Source: Aureisphaera galaxeae
GTDB lineage: Bacteria > Bacteroidota > Bacteroidia > Flavobacteriales > Flavobacteriaceae
NCBI RefSeq assembly: GCF_028561275.1
Contig: NZ_JAQQTF010000019.1
Coordinates: 124,001 to 188,000, forward strand
Direction of reading: 5' to 3'
Length of the DNA: 64,000 bases
Shown: positions 1 through 8,729 of the stretch, one piece after another
Position numbering within the stretch: position 1 is the first letter of the stretch
How the letters are laid out: each line of letters opens with the position of its first letter
The notes under the pieces: generated by a model
Told to the model about the DNA's origin: nothing
Databases searched by the model: none
What the model saw: only the letters and a program-made list of their open reading frames with translations
Program-made: the position numbers and the translations under genes

Positions 1-203
1 TCCCTTTTCTTGGAATGCTTGGTCTTCCTTCCTTGAACACGGGCACGCCATAACCGAAAGCTGCTCGGTTTCATTTCCCGTCTCATGAGCTTTATGACCT
101 CTTCCTCTTTCAGTCCAAATTGCAAGGTAATGGCATCGAAAGGGGTTCGGTCCTCCCAAGCCATTTCAATAATTCTATCTATATCCCTATCGGTCAATTC
201 CAT
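1..203 (-). CDS. DUF2805 / TIGR03643 family protein, 3' end outside window
   Basis: Translation from the ATG at 203 starts MELTDRDIDRIIEMAWEDRT and continues through a helix-rich segment (FGLKEEEVIKLMRREMK) to a basic stretch with RLWRARVQGRKTKHSKK. This is the pattern of the small DUF2805/TIGR03643 family (about 70-90 residues). Its function is unknown, but it is regularly found beside cryptochrome/photolyase genes. The helix-turn-helix-like first half suggests nucleic-acid binding, which is inference. It is the most distal visible gene of the minus-strand photolyase operon, 5 bp after the preceding stop. About 67 codons are visible and the stop codon lies left of base 1. Confidence 0.8.
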   Translation of the reverse strand, partial: MELTDRDIDRIIEMAWEDRTPFDAITLQFGLKEEEVIKLMRREMKPSSFRLWRARVQGRKTKHSKKR

Positions 204-208
204 GAATT

Positions 209-619
209 TCAGATTTGATTGAATGTTATATTTTTGTCCATGAGTTTATCTATGAACGTCTTATTTTCTCGATAGGTTAGGTTCCCACGAAACCGAATAA
301 ATTCGCCACTGGAGTGAATACTAAAACCATCGGTTTTAAAAATCACCAAGCGGTAATAGGGGATAGGCCATGTATAATTCTTTAGGCCCTTGATGAAATG
401 TACCAATATGCCTTTAGGGCGTAACTCAATACTACCGTAATTGAGGTCATCTACGGCGTTGAGATAAGAAGTTAGGTTGGGGCTTACCTCGTCGATGATC
501 ATACGTTTAGAACCTGTTCCACCTAGACGTATGGCTTGCCAAAAGGTATATGCCTTTCCTACCAACTCGTCTATAAGCTTTTTGTCCTCATCATTCCTAT
601 GTGTGGTATTAAAAATCAT
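209..619 (-). CDS. Hypothetical protein in photolyase operon
   Basis: A 136-residue soluble protein with no signal peptide or membrane segment. It begins MIFNTTHRNDEDKKLIDELV, has a mixed alpha/beta composition, and has aromatic-rich strands in the second half (YTWPIPYYRLVIFKTDGF). I do not recognise the family. It sits 13 bp after the stop of the photolyase gene and 5 bp before the DUF2805 gene, all on the same strand, so it is almost certainly co-transcribed with the light-repair genes. An accessory role in that pathway is inferred from position only. Confidence 0.65.
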   Translation of the reverse strand: MIFNTTHRNDEDKKLIDELVGKAYTFWQAIRLGGTGSKRMIIDEVSPNLTSYLNAVDDLNYGSIELRPKGILVHFIKGLKNYTWPIPYYRLVIFKTDGFSIHSSGEFIRFRGNLTYRENKTFIDKLMDKNITFNQI

Positions 620-632
620 GGTGTCTTTGCTA

Positions 633-2117
633 TTATTCGTTGCGCAACATTCTATTCCTATTGGGGATGGTGTGTTTTTTCAGAATCCTAAGACTTTCCT
701 TTTTCACTTCAGGGTCTTTTTTAATGCCCCATAGTACATCGCTTGCGCGCTTTCGGGTTTCTTTTATCTCTACAATGGGCTTGGGGTAGTCCCTGCCTAA
801 CTTAAAATCATATAATTGTTGTTCCATGGGAGTCATTAAATAGGGTTCGTGGACGAATTGAATGTCCAAACGGGCCAATTCGGGAACCCACTTCTTAATA
901 AAATCTCCTTCGGGATCATGGTCCTTGGCATTTTTAATGGGATTGTAAATACGAAGGTTGTTTATACCTGTTTCCCCAGCTTGCATCTGCAATTGGGGGA
1001 AGTGAATGCCGGGTTCGAAGTCCAGAAATTGCTGGGATAAGTGTTGTGTAGCATCTTGCCAGGGTTGCCAGAGTATATGGGTGAAAAAGGAAGCTAGCAT
1101 GGCGCGCATCCTGAAGTTGAGGTACCCCGTTGTATTTAGGCAACGCATACTGGCATCGACCAAAGGAAAACCAGTATTTCCTTCACGCCAAGCTTTTTGA
1201 TAAGCAAGAGAAATCTGTTTTTTCAATTTGTGATATCCCTTATTTACACTTGCTTGCTCCATGGTATGTTCCATTTCGAACTTCTGAATGAAATGGGCCT
1301 GCCATCGCAATCGGGAAAGAAAAGCACCAAGATGACGCTTGTCTGAAACATTCGATTTTACTTTCTTTCCATACTGATAGATTTCACGAACCGATAAATT
1401 TCCCCAAGCTAGATATGGAGATAGACGACTGCAGCTCTTTCGCGAAGCGCCGGGTTTGGAAATGTGGAACATGTATTCTCTATGTCTCCCCTGAAAAAAG
1501 GATTTAGCGTATTTCCAGCCTTGAGTGGTGCCTCCCTTCTGAAAAGGTGCCTCTAGCGTCTCTAGTGATGCTGTTGAAAAATGGGTGGCTAAATCTGTTA
1601 TTTCGGAACGGGTGAGTAATGAAGCCTCTGGTGGATCGAATACAATTTGAGGCTGTTCCATGAAGCTATTCCAACGTTCAAACCAATCTTCCCGGTTTTT
1701 CAATCCTCTTTCTACACCATTGTTGTTGTTTTCAATCCATGCTATAAGGTGATTTCTACAATAACGGGCAAACTTCTTATCCCGATCGAAGGTGACAAGC
1801 AATCCTGTTTCCCTGTGCGAGTACACACCGTCAATAACGTAGGTTTCTTGTAATCGGTTGAAGGTTCCGACAAGGTCGCCTTCAACAGTCAATACTTGTG
1901 TTTTGAAATGAGCCAACTTTTCATTCATATCCGCGATGGAATCCTTAATGAAATTCCAATGGCGCTCACTGTAGTGAGGGTCTTCCATTAGAATCTTTTC
2001 AAACACATATAGGAAAAGCACTCGATGGCCCGATTGCAAGGCATTGTATATGGCTTCATTGTCCTGCAGCCGCAGGTCCCGTTTTAACCATACTATGGAG
2101 ATGCGTTCTTTAGGCAT
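633..2117 (-). CDS. Photolyase/cryptochrome family protein, divergent class I type
   Basis: A 494-residue flavoprotein of the DNA photolyase/cryptochrome family. The N-terminal Rossmann-like antenna domain starts ISIVWLKRDLRLQDNEAI (residues 6-23). The FAD-binding helical domain carries CSRLSPYLAWGNLSVREIY, FLSRLRWQAHFIQKFE and EGNTGFPLVDASMRCLNTTG. The family normally repairs cyclobutane dimers with blue light or acts as a light sensor. Oddity: the block after LSQQFLDFEPGI reads HFPQLQMQAGETGINNLRIYNP, where E. coli-type enzymes have the NNGGWQW segment that holds the Asn near flavin N5 and the proximal Trp of the electron-transfer chain. Repair activity is therefore uncertain. It overlaps the upstream gene by 8 bp. 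Confidence 0.88.
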   Translation of the reverse strand: MPKERISIVWLKRDLRLQDNEAIYNALQSGHRVLFLYVFEKILMEDPHYSERHWNFIKDSIADMNEKLAHFKTQVLTVEGDLVGTFNRLQETYVIDGVYSHRETGLLVTFDRDKKFARYCRNHLIAWIENNNNGVERGLKNREDWFERWNSFMEQPQIVFDPPEASLLTRSEITDLATHFSTASLETLEAPFQKGGTTQGWKYAKSFFQGRHREYMFHISKPGASRKSCSRLSPYLAWGNLSVREIYQYGKKVKSNVSDKRHLGAFLSRLRWQAHFIQKFEMEHTMEQASVNKGYHKLKKQISLAYQKAWREGNTGFPLVDASMRCLNTTGYLNFRMRAMLASFFTHILWQPWQDATQHLSQQFLDFEPGIHFPQLQMQAGETGINNLRIYNPIKNAKDHDPEGDFIKKWVPELARLDIQFVHEPYLMTPMEQQLYDFKLGRDYPKPIVEIKETRKRASDVLWGIKKDPEVKKESLRILKKHTIPNRNRMLRNE

Positions 2118-3594
2118 GTGTATCCAGTGTTTTAAAAAATGAAGCTGCGTTCTGAAGATGTTGTGTCCTTTTTTCAGAATCCATCTTGTCCCAGGTTCGT
2201 ATGAGCATTCCCAATCTCGGATTACTCAAAAAGAAATCCCGATGCTTGTCCATAAAGTTCCAGAAGAGTCCGTCCCAAGTCTGTTGCCAATCCCCTTTGG
2301 CATAATCTCCCATTTTCATGAGGTAATTGCTGCTGCTTATGTACGGTTTTGTAGACATGAGTCCGCCATCGGCATAAAGGCTCATCCCATATACATTGGT
2401 GACCATCACCCAATCGTAAGCATCTATAAACAGTTCCATAAACCATTGGTAGACTTCATCGGGGTCGAACTCGCATAGCACCATGAAATTTCCCAGTATC
2501 ATAAGGCGCTCTATATGATGGGCATAAGCGGTTTTCTGTATTTTCTTAATGGTCGTGTCTATGGGAGGTATTCCCGTGTCTCCGGTGTAAAAGGTTTTGG
2601 GAATCCTTCGAGTGAAACCCCAAAAATTGCGGTTGCGTTCTTCCGTTCCCTTTACTTCGTACACGCCCCTTATAAATTCGCGCCACCCTATAATCTGTCG
2701 TACCAGTCCTTCGGTGGAATTAATGGGGATTTTGTTTTCCTCCGCAAACAATACTGTCCGCTCTATTACCCACATGGGATGCAACAATCCTACATTAATC
2801 AAGGGAGAAAGAAGGCTATGGTTCAAAATACTTTCGGAAGCAACTATTGCATCTTCATAGACACCAAAATCATGAAAACGGAATTGTAAAAATTGATAAA
2901 ACCAATCCTCTGCGTCTCGAAAAGTGACTGGGTAAGTAATGGAACTTTCTAAGGCACCGTAATTGCCGTTATAGTACTGTTCCACATAGGTTTTTGCTTC
3001 TTTATTATAGTTCCCAAATTCTGGGTAATGCACCATGGGAGGAGCTTTTCCTTTCGGATACTTTTTTCTATTCTCCGTATCGTAGGTCCATTTGCCACCT
3101 TCTGGGGTGCCATTATTCATGAGAATATTTCGTTTCTTTCGTTGTTCCTTGTAGAAGGCCGTTTGAAAGAATTTCTTTTTGGAAGGTTTAAAGAAACTTG
3201 ATAGCTCTTCTTTGGTGTTAATGAACAATGGATTTTCGAACCATTGTATATCTATTTTCCCTTCAAAAGATCTGATGCGTTTTTCCAGCCAATTATCGGT
3301 AGGGTCAATGATTAAGAGTGCGTCAAAGCCTTCATCGACCAGCCATGGGATAAGCTTTCGGACATCTGAATGTTTCTTGGTTCCCTCTATGTAACGAACT
3401 TCAAATCCCTTGCGTGTTAAATAATCCTCATAAGCTTTCATGGTAGCCCTATGAAAAAGGATTTTCTGCTTGTGAAATTTGTATTGACCAAAGAACAAAT
3501 ATTCCTCTACCAAATAAACAGGAATCCCTTCTTCTATAACTGGGGAATCCTTAAATAATTGATGAGGAAATAAGATACTAGCGGTTTTCGACAT
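2110..3594 (-). CDS. PhrB/FeS-BCP-like photolyase-related protein lacking cluster cysteines
   Basis: A 494-residue member of the deoxyribodipyrimidine photolyase-related family, which includes bacterial (6-4) photolyases such as Agrobacterium PhrB. Typical blocks are FPHQLFKDSP at the N terminus, FHDFGVYEDAI, VRQIIGWREFIRGVYE, AYAHHIERLMILGNF and NVYGMSLYADGGLMSTKPY near the C terminus. Characterised relatives bind a 4Fe-4S cluster with four Cys. Here the segment after YISSSNYLMKMGDY reads AKGDWQQTWDGLFWNF, with no Cys and about ten residues shorter. The upstream site reads GDTGIPPIDTTIKK, also without Cys. The fold is well supported; cluster loss is read directly. It lies 3 bp after the DASH gene. 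Confidence 0.87.
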   Translation of the reverse strand: MSKTASILFPHQLFKDSPVIEEGIPVYLVEEYLFFGQYKFHKQKILFHRATMKAYEDYLTRKGFEVRYIEGTKKHSDVRKLIPWLVDEGFDALLIIDPTDNWLEKRIRSFEGKIDIQWFENPLFINTKEELSSFFKPSKKKFFQTAFYKEQRKKRNILMNNGTPEGGKWTYDTENRKKYPKGKAPPMVHYPEFGNYNKEAKTYVEQYYNGNYGALESSITYPVTFRDAEDWFYQFLQFRFHDFGVYEDAIVASESILNHSLLSPLINVGLLHPMWVIERTVLFAEENKIPINSTEGLVRQIIGWREFIRGVYEVKGTEERNRNFWGFTRRIPKTFYTGDTGIPPIDTTIKKIQKTAYAHHIERLMILGNFMVLCEFDPDEVYQWFMELFIDAYDWVMVTNVYGMSLYADGGLMSTKPYISSSNYLMKMGDYAKGDWQQTWDGLFWNFMDKHRDFFLSNPRLGMLIRTWDKMDSEKRTQHLQNAASFFKTLDTHA

Positions 3595-3597
3595 GAT

Positions 3598-4905
3598 TTA
3601 AAATAAGGTAGGTTGCAACCATCGTTTTTGAAAAGATCCCGAAGGGTCGTATCGTTCGGACTGCAGTCGGACATTGAAAACCCTATCCCTAGGATCATTA
3701 CCCACCCCCGCGACATACATCCAATTGCCGTAGTTGCTGTGTACATCATAGTCTATGAGCATGCTTTCGAAATAGGCAGCGCCTATACGCCAATCCAAGT
3801 CACAAGTTTTGGCAAAGTAGGAGGCGACGTTCTGTCTTCCGCGATTGCTCATCCAGCCTGTTTCTTTCAGTTCAACCATATTGGCGTTTACAAAAGGTTC
3901 TGGGGTCGATCCATGAATCCACGCTTCTATTTTTGAAGGTTCATTTCCGCGCGCATAGTCTTTATGAAGAATCCCACTCCGTTTAAAAATGGCATTACCG
4001 TGTTTTAATGAGATGTATTTGAAAAAATCCCTCCAAATAAGTTCGAAAACCAACCAATAGGTAGATTCATTTTTGAAGAATCGATCCTCGAATTCTTTCA
4101 CCTTCCAGTAAATGGTTCGGGCCGAAACACATCCAATGGCTAACCATGGGGAGAATTTGGAACTGTATTCCGACCCTACTAAACCATTTCTCGTTTTTTT
4201 ATAAACTCCCAATCGTTTTGTTTCGAAAAAGTAAGATTCCAATCTTTCCACAGCACTGCGTTCACCCCCTTTAAAGGGAAAGGCCGTATGTGGATGGGTT
4301 TCGAAATTTGGGTACCCCAATTGCCCCAATGAAGGGATGCTTGTTGGATTTTCAATTCGGTTGGTTTTATCTTTCTTTGCGGTAAAAGTGGTAGGACGAA
4401 TGATTGCTTTCTTCTCCATTTTCTTCCGAAAACTTGTAAACCCTTTGGGAATACTTTCGATATGTAGAGGATTGTCATCGGGATGATATAGAAACTGATT
4501 GTAGATTTCATGAACTGAAATTTCCTGAGGAAGAACTCGCTTTACCGAATCCAATTCCTTCACTTCTTCCGAAGTCCACTCTTTCTGAAGATAAAGGGCA
4601 TTTATATGATGATCGGCACATACCTTCGGAATTATTTGAGATGGCAGTTCATGGTACACCAGTAAATCGATATTAAGGTCCTCCAATTCCTGCTTTAGCT
4701 GCCTTACGGATTGAATGATAAACTGAGCGCGAAATTTTTCTACTTTTCGGAAACCAAACAGCGTGCCTTCGTATAATGTGGGTGAGAAGCAGTATACAGC
4801 GACCACTTTGTCATGTTCTTTACAAGCACGGTATAATACTTCATTATCGATCGTGCGCAGATGATTGCGATACCATACTATAGCCTTATTCTCTCGTTGC
4901 TGCAT
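3598..4905 (-). CDS. DASH family cryptochrome
   Basis: A 435-residue cryptochrome/photolyase of the DASH subgroup, which repairs dimers in single-stranded or looped DNA and may also sense light. The N terminus [20 protein letters not shown] is the antenna domain. The FAD domain shows [49 protein letters not shown] and [20 protein letters not shown], the last with the canonical Asn and Trp next to the flavin. It ends [18 protein letters not shown]. Its start overlaps the 3' end of the upstream SDR gene by 28 bp, implying translational coupling in the photolyase operon. Confidence 0.93.
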   Translation of the reverse strand: MQQRENKAIVWYRNHLRTIDNEVLYRACKEHDKVVAVYCFSPTLYEGTLFGFRKVEKFRAQFIIQSVRQLKQELEDLNIDLLVYHELPSQIIPKVCADHHINALYLQKEWTSEEVKELDSVKRVLPQEISVHEIYNQFLYHPDDNPLHIESIPKGFTSFRKKMEKKAIIRPTTFTAKKDKTNRIENPTSIPSLGQLGYPNFETHPHTAFPFKGGERSAVERLESYFFETKRLGVYKKTRNGLVGSEYSSKFSPWLAIGCVSARTIYWKVKEFEDRFFKNESTYWLVFELIWRDFFKYISLKHGNAIFKRSGILHKDYARGNEPSKIEAWIHGSTPEPFVNANMVELKETGWMSNRGRQNVASYFAKTCDLDWRIGAAYFESMLIDYDVHSNYGNWMYVAGVGNDPRDRVFNVRLQSERYDPSGSFQKRWLQPTLF

Positions 4906-6437
4906 CTTTTGCTACAATAAATTACGTTTTCCCAGTCCCTTTCCCATTTTTTACGCCAGTTGAAAGGGCGTTCACAAACGGGACATGTTTTAGGGGGTAA
5001 GTGCTGTTTTTTCAATTCAGTTTTGGTTACAAGTGCGTTAATCATTCCATTAAAAACGAAGGCATGGAACGGTAGTACCATAAGCCAGTACAACCGTCCC
5101 CATACCCCTTTGGGGCGAAAAACTGCGCGTTGATATAATTTGTCTTTTACTATTTTAAATTCGAGCCAAGCTTCCCCGGGTAATTTCATTTCTGCAAAAA
5201 GCAGGAGCCTCTTTTGTTCCCGATCGGCGAGCAGCACCCGCCAAAAATCCAATGGATCCCCAGGTTCTAGGTAGGATTCATGGGTACGTCCCCTTCGAAG
5301 GCCAACGCCTCCAAAAAGTTTGTCGACATAGCCCCTAATTTTCCAAAGGGTATTAAAGCTGTACCATCCATTTTTTCCGCCAATGCGCCAGATTTTATCC
5401 AGTGTATAGGATTCGTCATGAATGGTGCGGGACCTAATGTCCTTAAAACAGCCATAGCTGGGTACCTCAATATGCTGAGCCAATTGATCCTGAAATACAC
5501 CACTACTCACCGCATCTTTCCAACTGGAAATCACAGCATTTTGCTCGATCTTTTGGAAAGCACGGGTCACGGCCTCTTTGTAAGAGATAGGACGAATGTT
5601 TATAATGTCGTTGATATTGCTCGGGGTTCCAACAACTTCGACCTTCATGCTTTCTACCAAAGCTTTGGCCAAGGGGAAGGAAGTAGAAGTAACGAAATAG
5701 AGCCAGTAGGACGAAAGCTTCGGCGTAAGGACGGGTAGGGTGAAAATGTATCGTTTCAACCCCCGTACTTCGGCAAACTGAAGCAACATTTCTTTGTACG
5801 ATAGTACTTCATAACCATAGATATCGAAGGACTTGTCGTAGAGTTCCTTTTTATCCAAGGCCTCAGACAAATAGGTAAGGACATCGCGTATGGCGATGGG
5901 TTGCGATCGGGTATGCAACCATTTTGGAGTAATCATAATAGGAAGCTTCTCTACAATATCCCTTATGATTTCGAAGGATGCACTTCCACTACCGACAATG
6001 ATTCCCGCGCGATAGGTAGTCAATGCATAACGATTGCTTTTTAAGAGTTCTTCCACCTTAAAACGGGAACGAAGGTGTTTGGACAAGGCATCTCCATTCA
6101 CAATACCACTTAAGTAGATCACCTGTCTACATTGCGTTTCTTCTACAAGGGTTTTGAAATTTTTCGCACATGTTTCTTCCAAACTTTCAAAATCCTCATG
6201 AGAATGTGACATGGAATGTATGAGATAGTATGCAGCATCAATACCCACAGGAAGTCGAACCTGTGCTATGTCCAAGAAATCGACCTTAAGAAAGGTGGCA
6301 TTGGGATGATCTTCTATTTCGTCGGGGATACGACTTAGATCCCTAACACAACACACCAACTCATGGCCAGATTCTAGCAATTTTAGCGCTAGTCTCTTGG
6401 CGATATACCCAGTCGTGCCTGTGATTAGAATTTTCAT
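4878..6437 (-). CDS. SDR/NAD(P)-binding-DUF2867-DUF2256 fusion protein
   Basis: A 519-residue three-part protein. Residues 1 to about 300 are an extended/atypical short-chain dehydrogenase domain ([17 protein letters not shown] nucleotide-binding motif, [11 protein letters not shown] strand). Residues about 330-465 match DUF2867, a SRPBCC-like domain often fused to such dehydrogenases ([41 protein letters not shown]). Residues about 480-515 are a DUF2256 zinc-ribbon-like module ([14 protein letters not shown] then YCSKRC). Stand-alone DUF2256 genes commonly neighbour cryptochromes, so the fusion fits the operon. Substrate unknown. It lies 18 bp downstream of the ABC1 kinase gene. Confidence 0.85.
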   Translation of the reverse strand: MKILITGTTGYIAKRLALKLLESGHELVCCVRDLSRIPDEIEDHPNATFLKVDFLDIAQVRLPVGIDAAYYLIHSMSHSHEDFESLEETCAKNFKTLVEETQCRQVIYLSGIVNGDALSKHLRSRFKVEELLKSNRYALTTYRAGIIVGSGSASFEIIRDIVEKLPIMITPKWLHTRSQPIAIRDVLTYLSEALDKKELYDKSFDIYGYEVLSYKEMLLQFAEVRGLKRYIFTLPVLTPKLSSYWLYFVTSTSFPLAKALVESMKVEVVGTPSNINDIINIRPISYKEAVTRAFQKIEQNAVISSWKDAVSSGVFQDQLAQHIEVPSYGCFKDIRSRTIHDESYTLDKIWRIGGKNGWYSFNTLWKIRGYVDKLFGGVGLRRGRTHESYLEPGDPLDFWRVLLADREQKRLLLFAEMKLPGEAWLEFKIVKDKLYQRAVFRPKGVWGRLYWLMVLPFHAFVFNGMINALVTKTELKKQHLPPKTCPVCERPFNWRKKWERDWENVIYCSKRCSNERIRL

Positions 6438-6455
6438 GGTACTGCTTCATTTGCC

Positions 6456-7769
6456 CTAAACCCAATGCATAAAGTTGTTGATTTTTATGTCCTTCGCTTT
6501 TAGGTCGAACATTAGGTTATATAGCCCGAAAAAGGTTCTGTTGATATAGATAAAATGTTTTGATCCTCTATTTCCGTTCATTTTTCGTAGCTCGGTGCTT
6601 TTGCTGTATTTTTCACCCAATTTGGCAATGCGCCCAAAAAAGTGTGCATCAGAAAAATCGAAAACTTCCGTGTGAAAGGGCTGGGTGAACACACTAAGCA
6701 TTTCGTGGAACATATCGGTGAAAAATGCGATTTCTTCGGGAGAATCTTCCGGCTTCAATATTTCCAGTTCATACAACTTGTCCGAAAAGATTTTGGGATC
6801 GGACATGCTCTCTTTCTGAGCCAATTCGAAATAGGGCTTGTAGAATTCTTCTGGAACTTCTTTCATACAACCAAAATCCAAAACGATGAGTGCTCCTTCG
6901 GGTGAGATCAAGAAATTCCCAGGATGCGGATCTGCATGCACTTTCTTTAAATGATGCATCTGGTACATATAGAAATCCCAAAGGGCCTGTCCCAGTTGTT
7001 TCGCGATGGTTTCGTCTTTATTATGGGCGACAAATTCGGATAAATGTTCTCCTTTCATATAATCCATCGTAATGATCCTTTCCGAAGAAAGCTCCTTGTA
7101 ATACGAAGGAAATTTAAGATTGGGAATGTGCTGACACGCTTCGGCTATGGCCTTGCTTTGATCTATTTCAAGAATGTAGTTGGTTTCCTCTATCAGTTTA
7201 TCTTCCACTTCTTTGAAGTACTTGTCAGAATCCTTGCCTCGTATATTGAACATTTTAATGGCAACAGGTTTTACCATTGCCAAATCGGAAGAAATGCTCT
7301 CAGCTACGCCGGGATACTGAATTTTTACGGCTAGTTTCTTACCGTCCTTTTCGGCCACATGCACCTGCCCAATGCTGGCAGCATTTACGGATTGAGAATT
7401 GAAGCTGTCGTATATCTCATCGGGATGCTTCCCAAAATATTTTCTGAAGGTTTTTATGACCAAAGCAGGGGAGAGTGGGGGAACGGAAAATTGAGCCAAC
7501 GAGAATTTTTCTACATAGGCTTGTGGCAAGATGCTCTTTTCCATGCTCAACATTTGCGCTACTTTAAGTGCACTTCCTTTAAGCTGTTTAAGGCCATCAT
7601 AAATGTCTTCTGCATTATTCTGATTAAGGCGTTCCTTTGCCTCTTCTGGAGATTTGGTGAGTTTATCCCCATAGTATTTAATGTAGTTCACCCCAACCTT
7701 AGCACCTGTTTGTACTAACTTTCCGGCACGCTGAATCTTGGAGGTAGGTATAGAATCTAGGGTCTTCAT
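6456..7769 (-). CDS. ABC1/AarF/UbiB-like atypical kinase
   Basis: A 437-residue member of the ABC1/ADCK family of atypical kinases/ATPases, usually linked to quinone or isoprenoid lipid metabolism. Visible motifs are the alanine-rich loop NAASIGQVHVAE, the ATP lysine in KLAVKIQYPG, the catalytic HADPHPGNFLI and metal-binding LDFGCMKEV. The family's KxGQ motif appears here as KVAQ (LKVAQMLSMEKSILP), a Gly to Ala change. No transmembrane segment is obvious. The start overlaps the TetR stop by 4 bp (ATGA type), so the two are coupled. A role in the photolyase operon is not established. Confidence 0.9.
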   Translation of the reverse strand: MKTLDSIPTSKIQRAGKLVQTGAKVGVNYIKYYGDKLTKSPEEAKERLNQNNAEDIYDGLKQLKGSALKVAQMLSMEKSILPQAYVEKFSLAQFSVPPLSPALVIKTFRKYFGKHPDEIYDSFNSQSVNAASIGQVHVAEKDGKKLAVKIQYPGVAESISSDLAMVKPVAIKMFNIRGKDSDKYFKEVEDKLIEETNYILEIDQSKAIAEACQHIPNLKFPSYYKELSSERIITMDYMKGEHLSEFVAHNKDETIAKQLGQALWDFYMYQMHHLKKVHADPHPGNFLISPEGALIVLDFGCMKEVPEEFYKPYFELAQKESMSDPKIFSDKLYELEILKPEDSPEEIAFFTDMFHEMLSVFTQPFHTEVFDFSDAHFFGRIAKLGEKYSKSTELRKMNGNRGSKHFIYINRTFFGLYNLMFDLKAKDIKINNFMHWV

Positions 7770-8425
7770 GAAGTGAACGGTGTTTTTTCTTTAATTAAGA
7801 ACTTTCCGAAATCCAATACGCTTTTTAATGGGGTCGTATCGATGAGGTCCATACTTGCCTGAATCGACTTTTCAATAAAAATGTCGGTCTTTTCGAAGGC
7901 AGGTGAAGTATCGTCCATCCAAAACTTAAGGGTTAGCAACAACTGCCCCCAAGCCGATTCCTTTAGGGATCGTTGTTGTATCCGATGCAGTGTTTCTTGT
8001 TTTATAGAAGGTAATCCTAGGTCCAGTTCTGAAACATATTCCATATACGAAGTGCGTACACCAGAAAGTACTTCCATGGATTTAAGCATTTGCCCTCCTC
8101 CCTGTAGCGCATAAACCACGTAACTGCGGTTGGCCGTTAACAACTCAAAGAAGGTGAAGTGAAAACTCAATAGTTTGTTGCGGGCGTCATAGTTTTCATA
8201 GTCTTTGCTTTTGTGAAGGGTCTTGATTGTGTTATCGAAGAAAGCCTGGAAAATACCTTTCTCTAAAGCGCGGAAGCTTCCAAAGAATTTGTAGAATTCT
8301 GTTTCTTCAAATCCGTTGTCCTTGGCAAAAGAATATACCGAGGCGGGAGCAGCACTGTTTTCCAATACATGCTCCATATAAATGGAAATGAGATGATCTG
8401 CAGTTATTTTCTTTTTCTGTGCCAT
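7766..8425 (-). CDS. TetR-family transcriptional regulator, first gene of photolyase operon
   Basis: A 219-residue protein with a TetR-type N-terminal helix-turn-helix (ITADHLISIYMEHVLENSAA, then SVYSFAKDNGFEETEFYKFF) followed by an all-helical ligand-binding/dimer domain. It heads the eight-gene minus-strand operon of ABC1 kinase, SDR fusion and three photolyase-like genes. A 28-bp near-perfect palindrome lies 32 bp upstream of its start codon, so autorepression of the operon is likely. In many proteobacteria similar photolyase clusters are led by B12-binding MerR (LitR/CarH) regulators; here a TetR protein takes that position. The ligand is unknown. Confidence 0.85.
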   Translation of the reverse strand: MAQKKKITADHLISIYMEHVLENSAAPASVYSFAKDNGFEETEFYKFFGSFRALEKGIFQAFFDNTIKTLHKSKDYENYDARNKLLSFHFTFFELLTANRSYVVYALQGGGQMLKSMEVLSGVRTSYMEYVSELDLGLPSIKQETLHRIQQRSLKESAWGQLLLTLKFWMDDTSPAFEKTDIFIEKSIQASMDLIDTTPLKSVLDFGKFLIKEKTPFTS

Positions 8426-8456
8426 AATGCATTTTTAATGTCTAAATATACAAAAT

Positions 8457-8484
8457 GTTTAAGTTTTAAATTAAAAGATTAAAC
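8457..8484. promoter_or_regulatory. Palindromic operator candidate for TetR/photolyase operon
   Basis: A 28-bp AT-rich inverted repeat with arms GTTTAAGTTTTAA and TTAAAAGATTAAAC. The arms pair along nearly their whole length with one offset. It lies 32-59 bp upstream of the TetR start. A TATATTTA element (8443-8450 in reverse complement), close to the Bacteroidota -7 consensus TAnnTTTG, lies between it and the gene. Size and placement fit a TetR operator; binding is inferred. Confidence 0.5.
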
Positions 8485-8523
8485 AAAAATTAGCATTTCT
8501 GATTTTTTTACCTTCATCACTTT

Positions 8524-8664
8524 CTATTTAAAATTATTTCCTAACTTGGGAACTATGGGAGTAGGAGCCTTAGTTTTCTGGAGTTTGTTGCTGTGCTTCG
8601 CCATAGGATTTTTAGCGATTATCCTAGAGCGAGAGTAGTCACCACACTCCAAACACCCTTGCAT
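8524..8664 (-). CDS. Possible small protein, 46 residues
   Basis: Translation from the ATG at 8664 begins MQGCLECGDYSRSRIIAKNP and ends with a Lys/Pro-rich tail (KAPTPIVPKLGNNFK). An upstream in-frame TTG at 8706 would add 14 residues. A CxxC pair (C4, C7) and a basic tail are the only visible features. I do not recognise it with certainty. It fills the gap between the divergent TetR operon and apt. No strong ribosome-binding site is seen, so this is a tentative call. Confidence 0.4.
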   Translation of the reverse strand: MQGCLECGDYSRSRIIAKNPMAKHSNKLQKTKAPTPIVPKLGNNFK

Positions 8665-8729
8665 TGTGGGCAGCGGTAAAAGAGCGATCTTTTGCCTTGC
8701 CAACAATTTTTTATTGCCTAATTTTAACC

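Noticed and set aside
8664-8729. Upstream extension of apt
   Set aside because: The added 22 residues lie outside the known Apt N terminus (MLDLEDYIRIIPDFPKPG begins at 8730).
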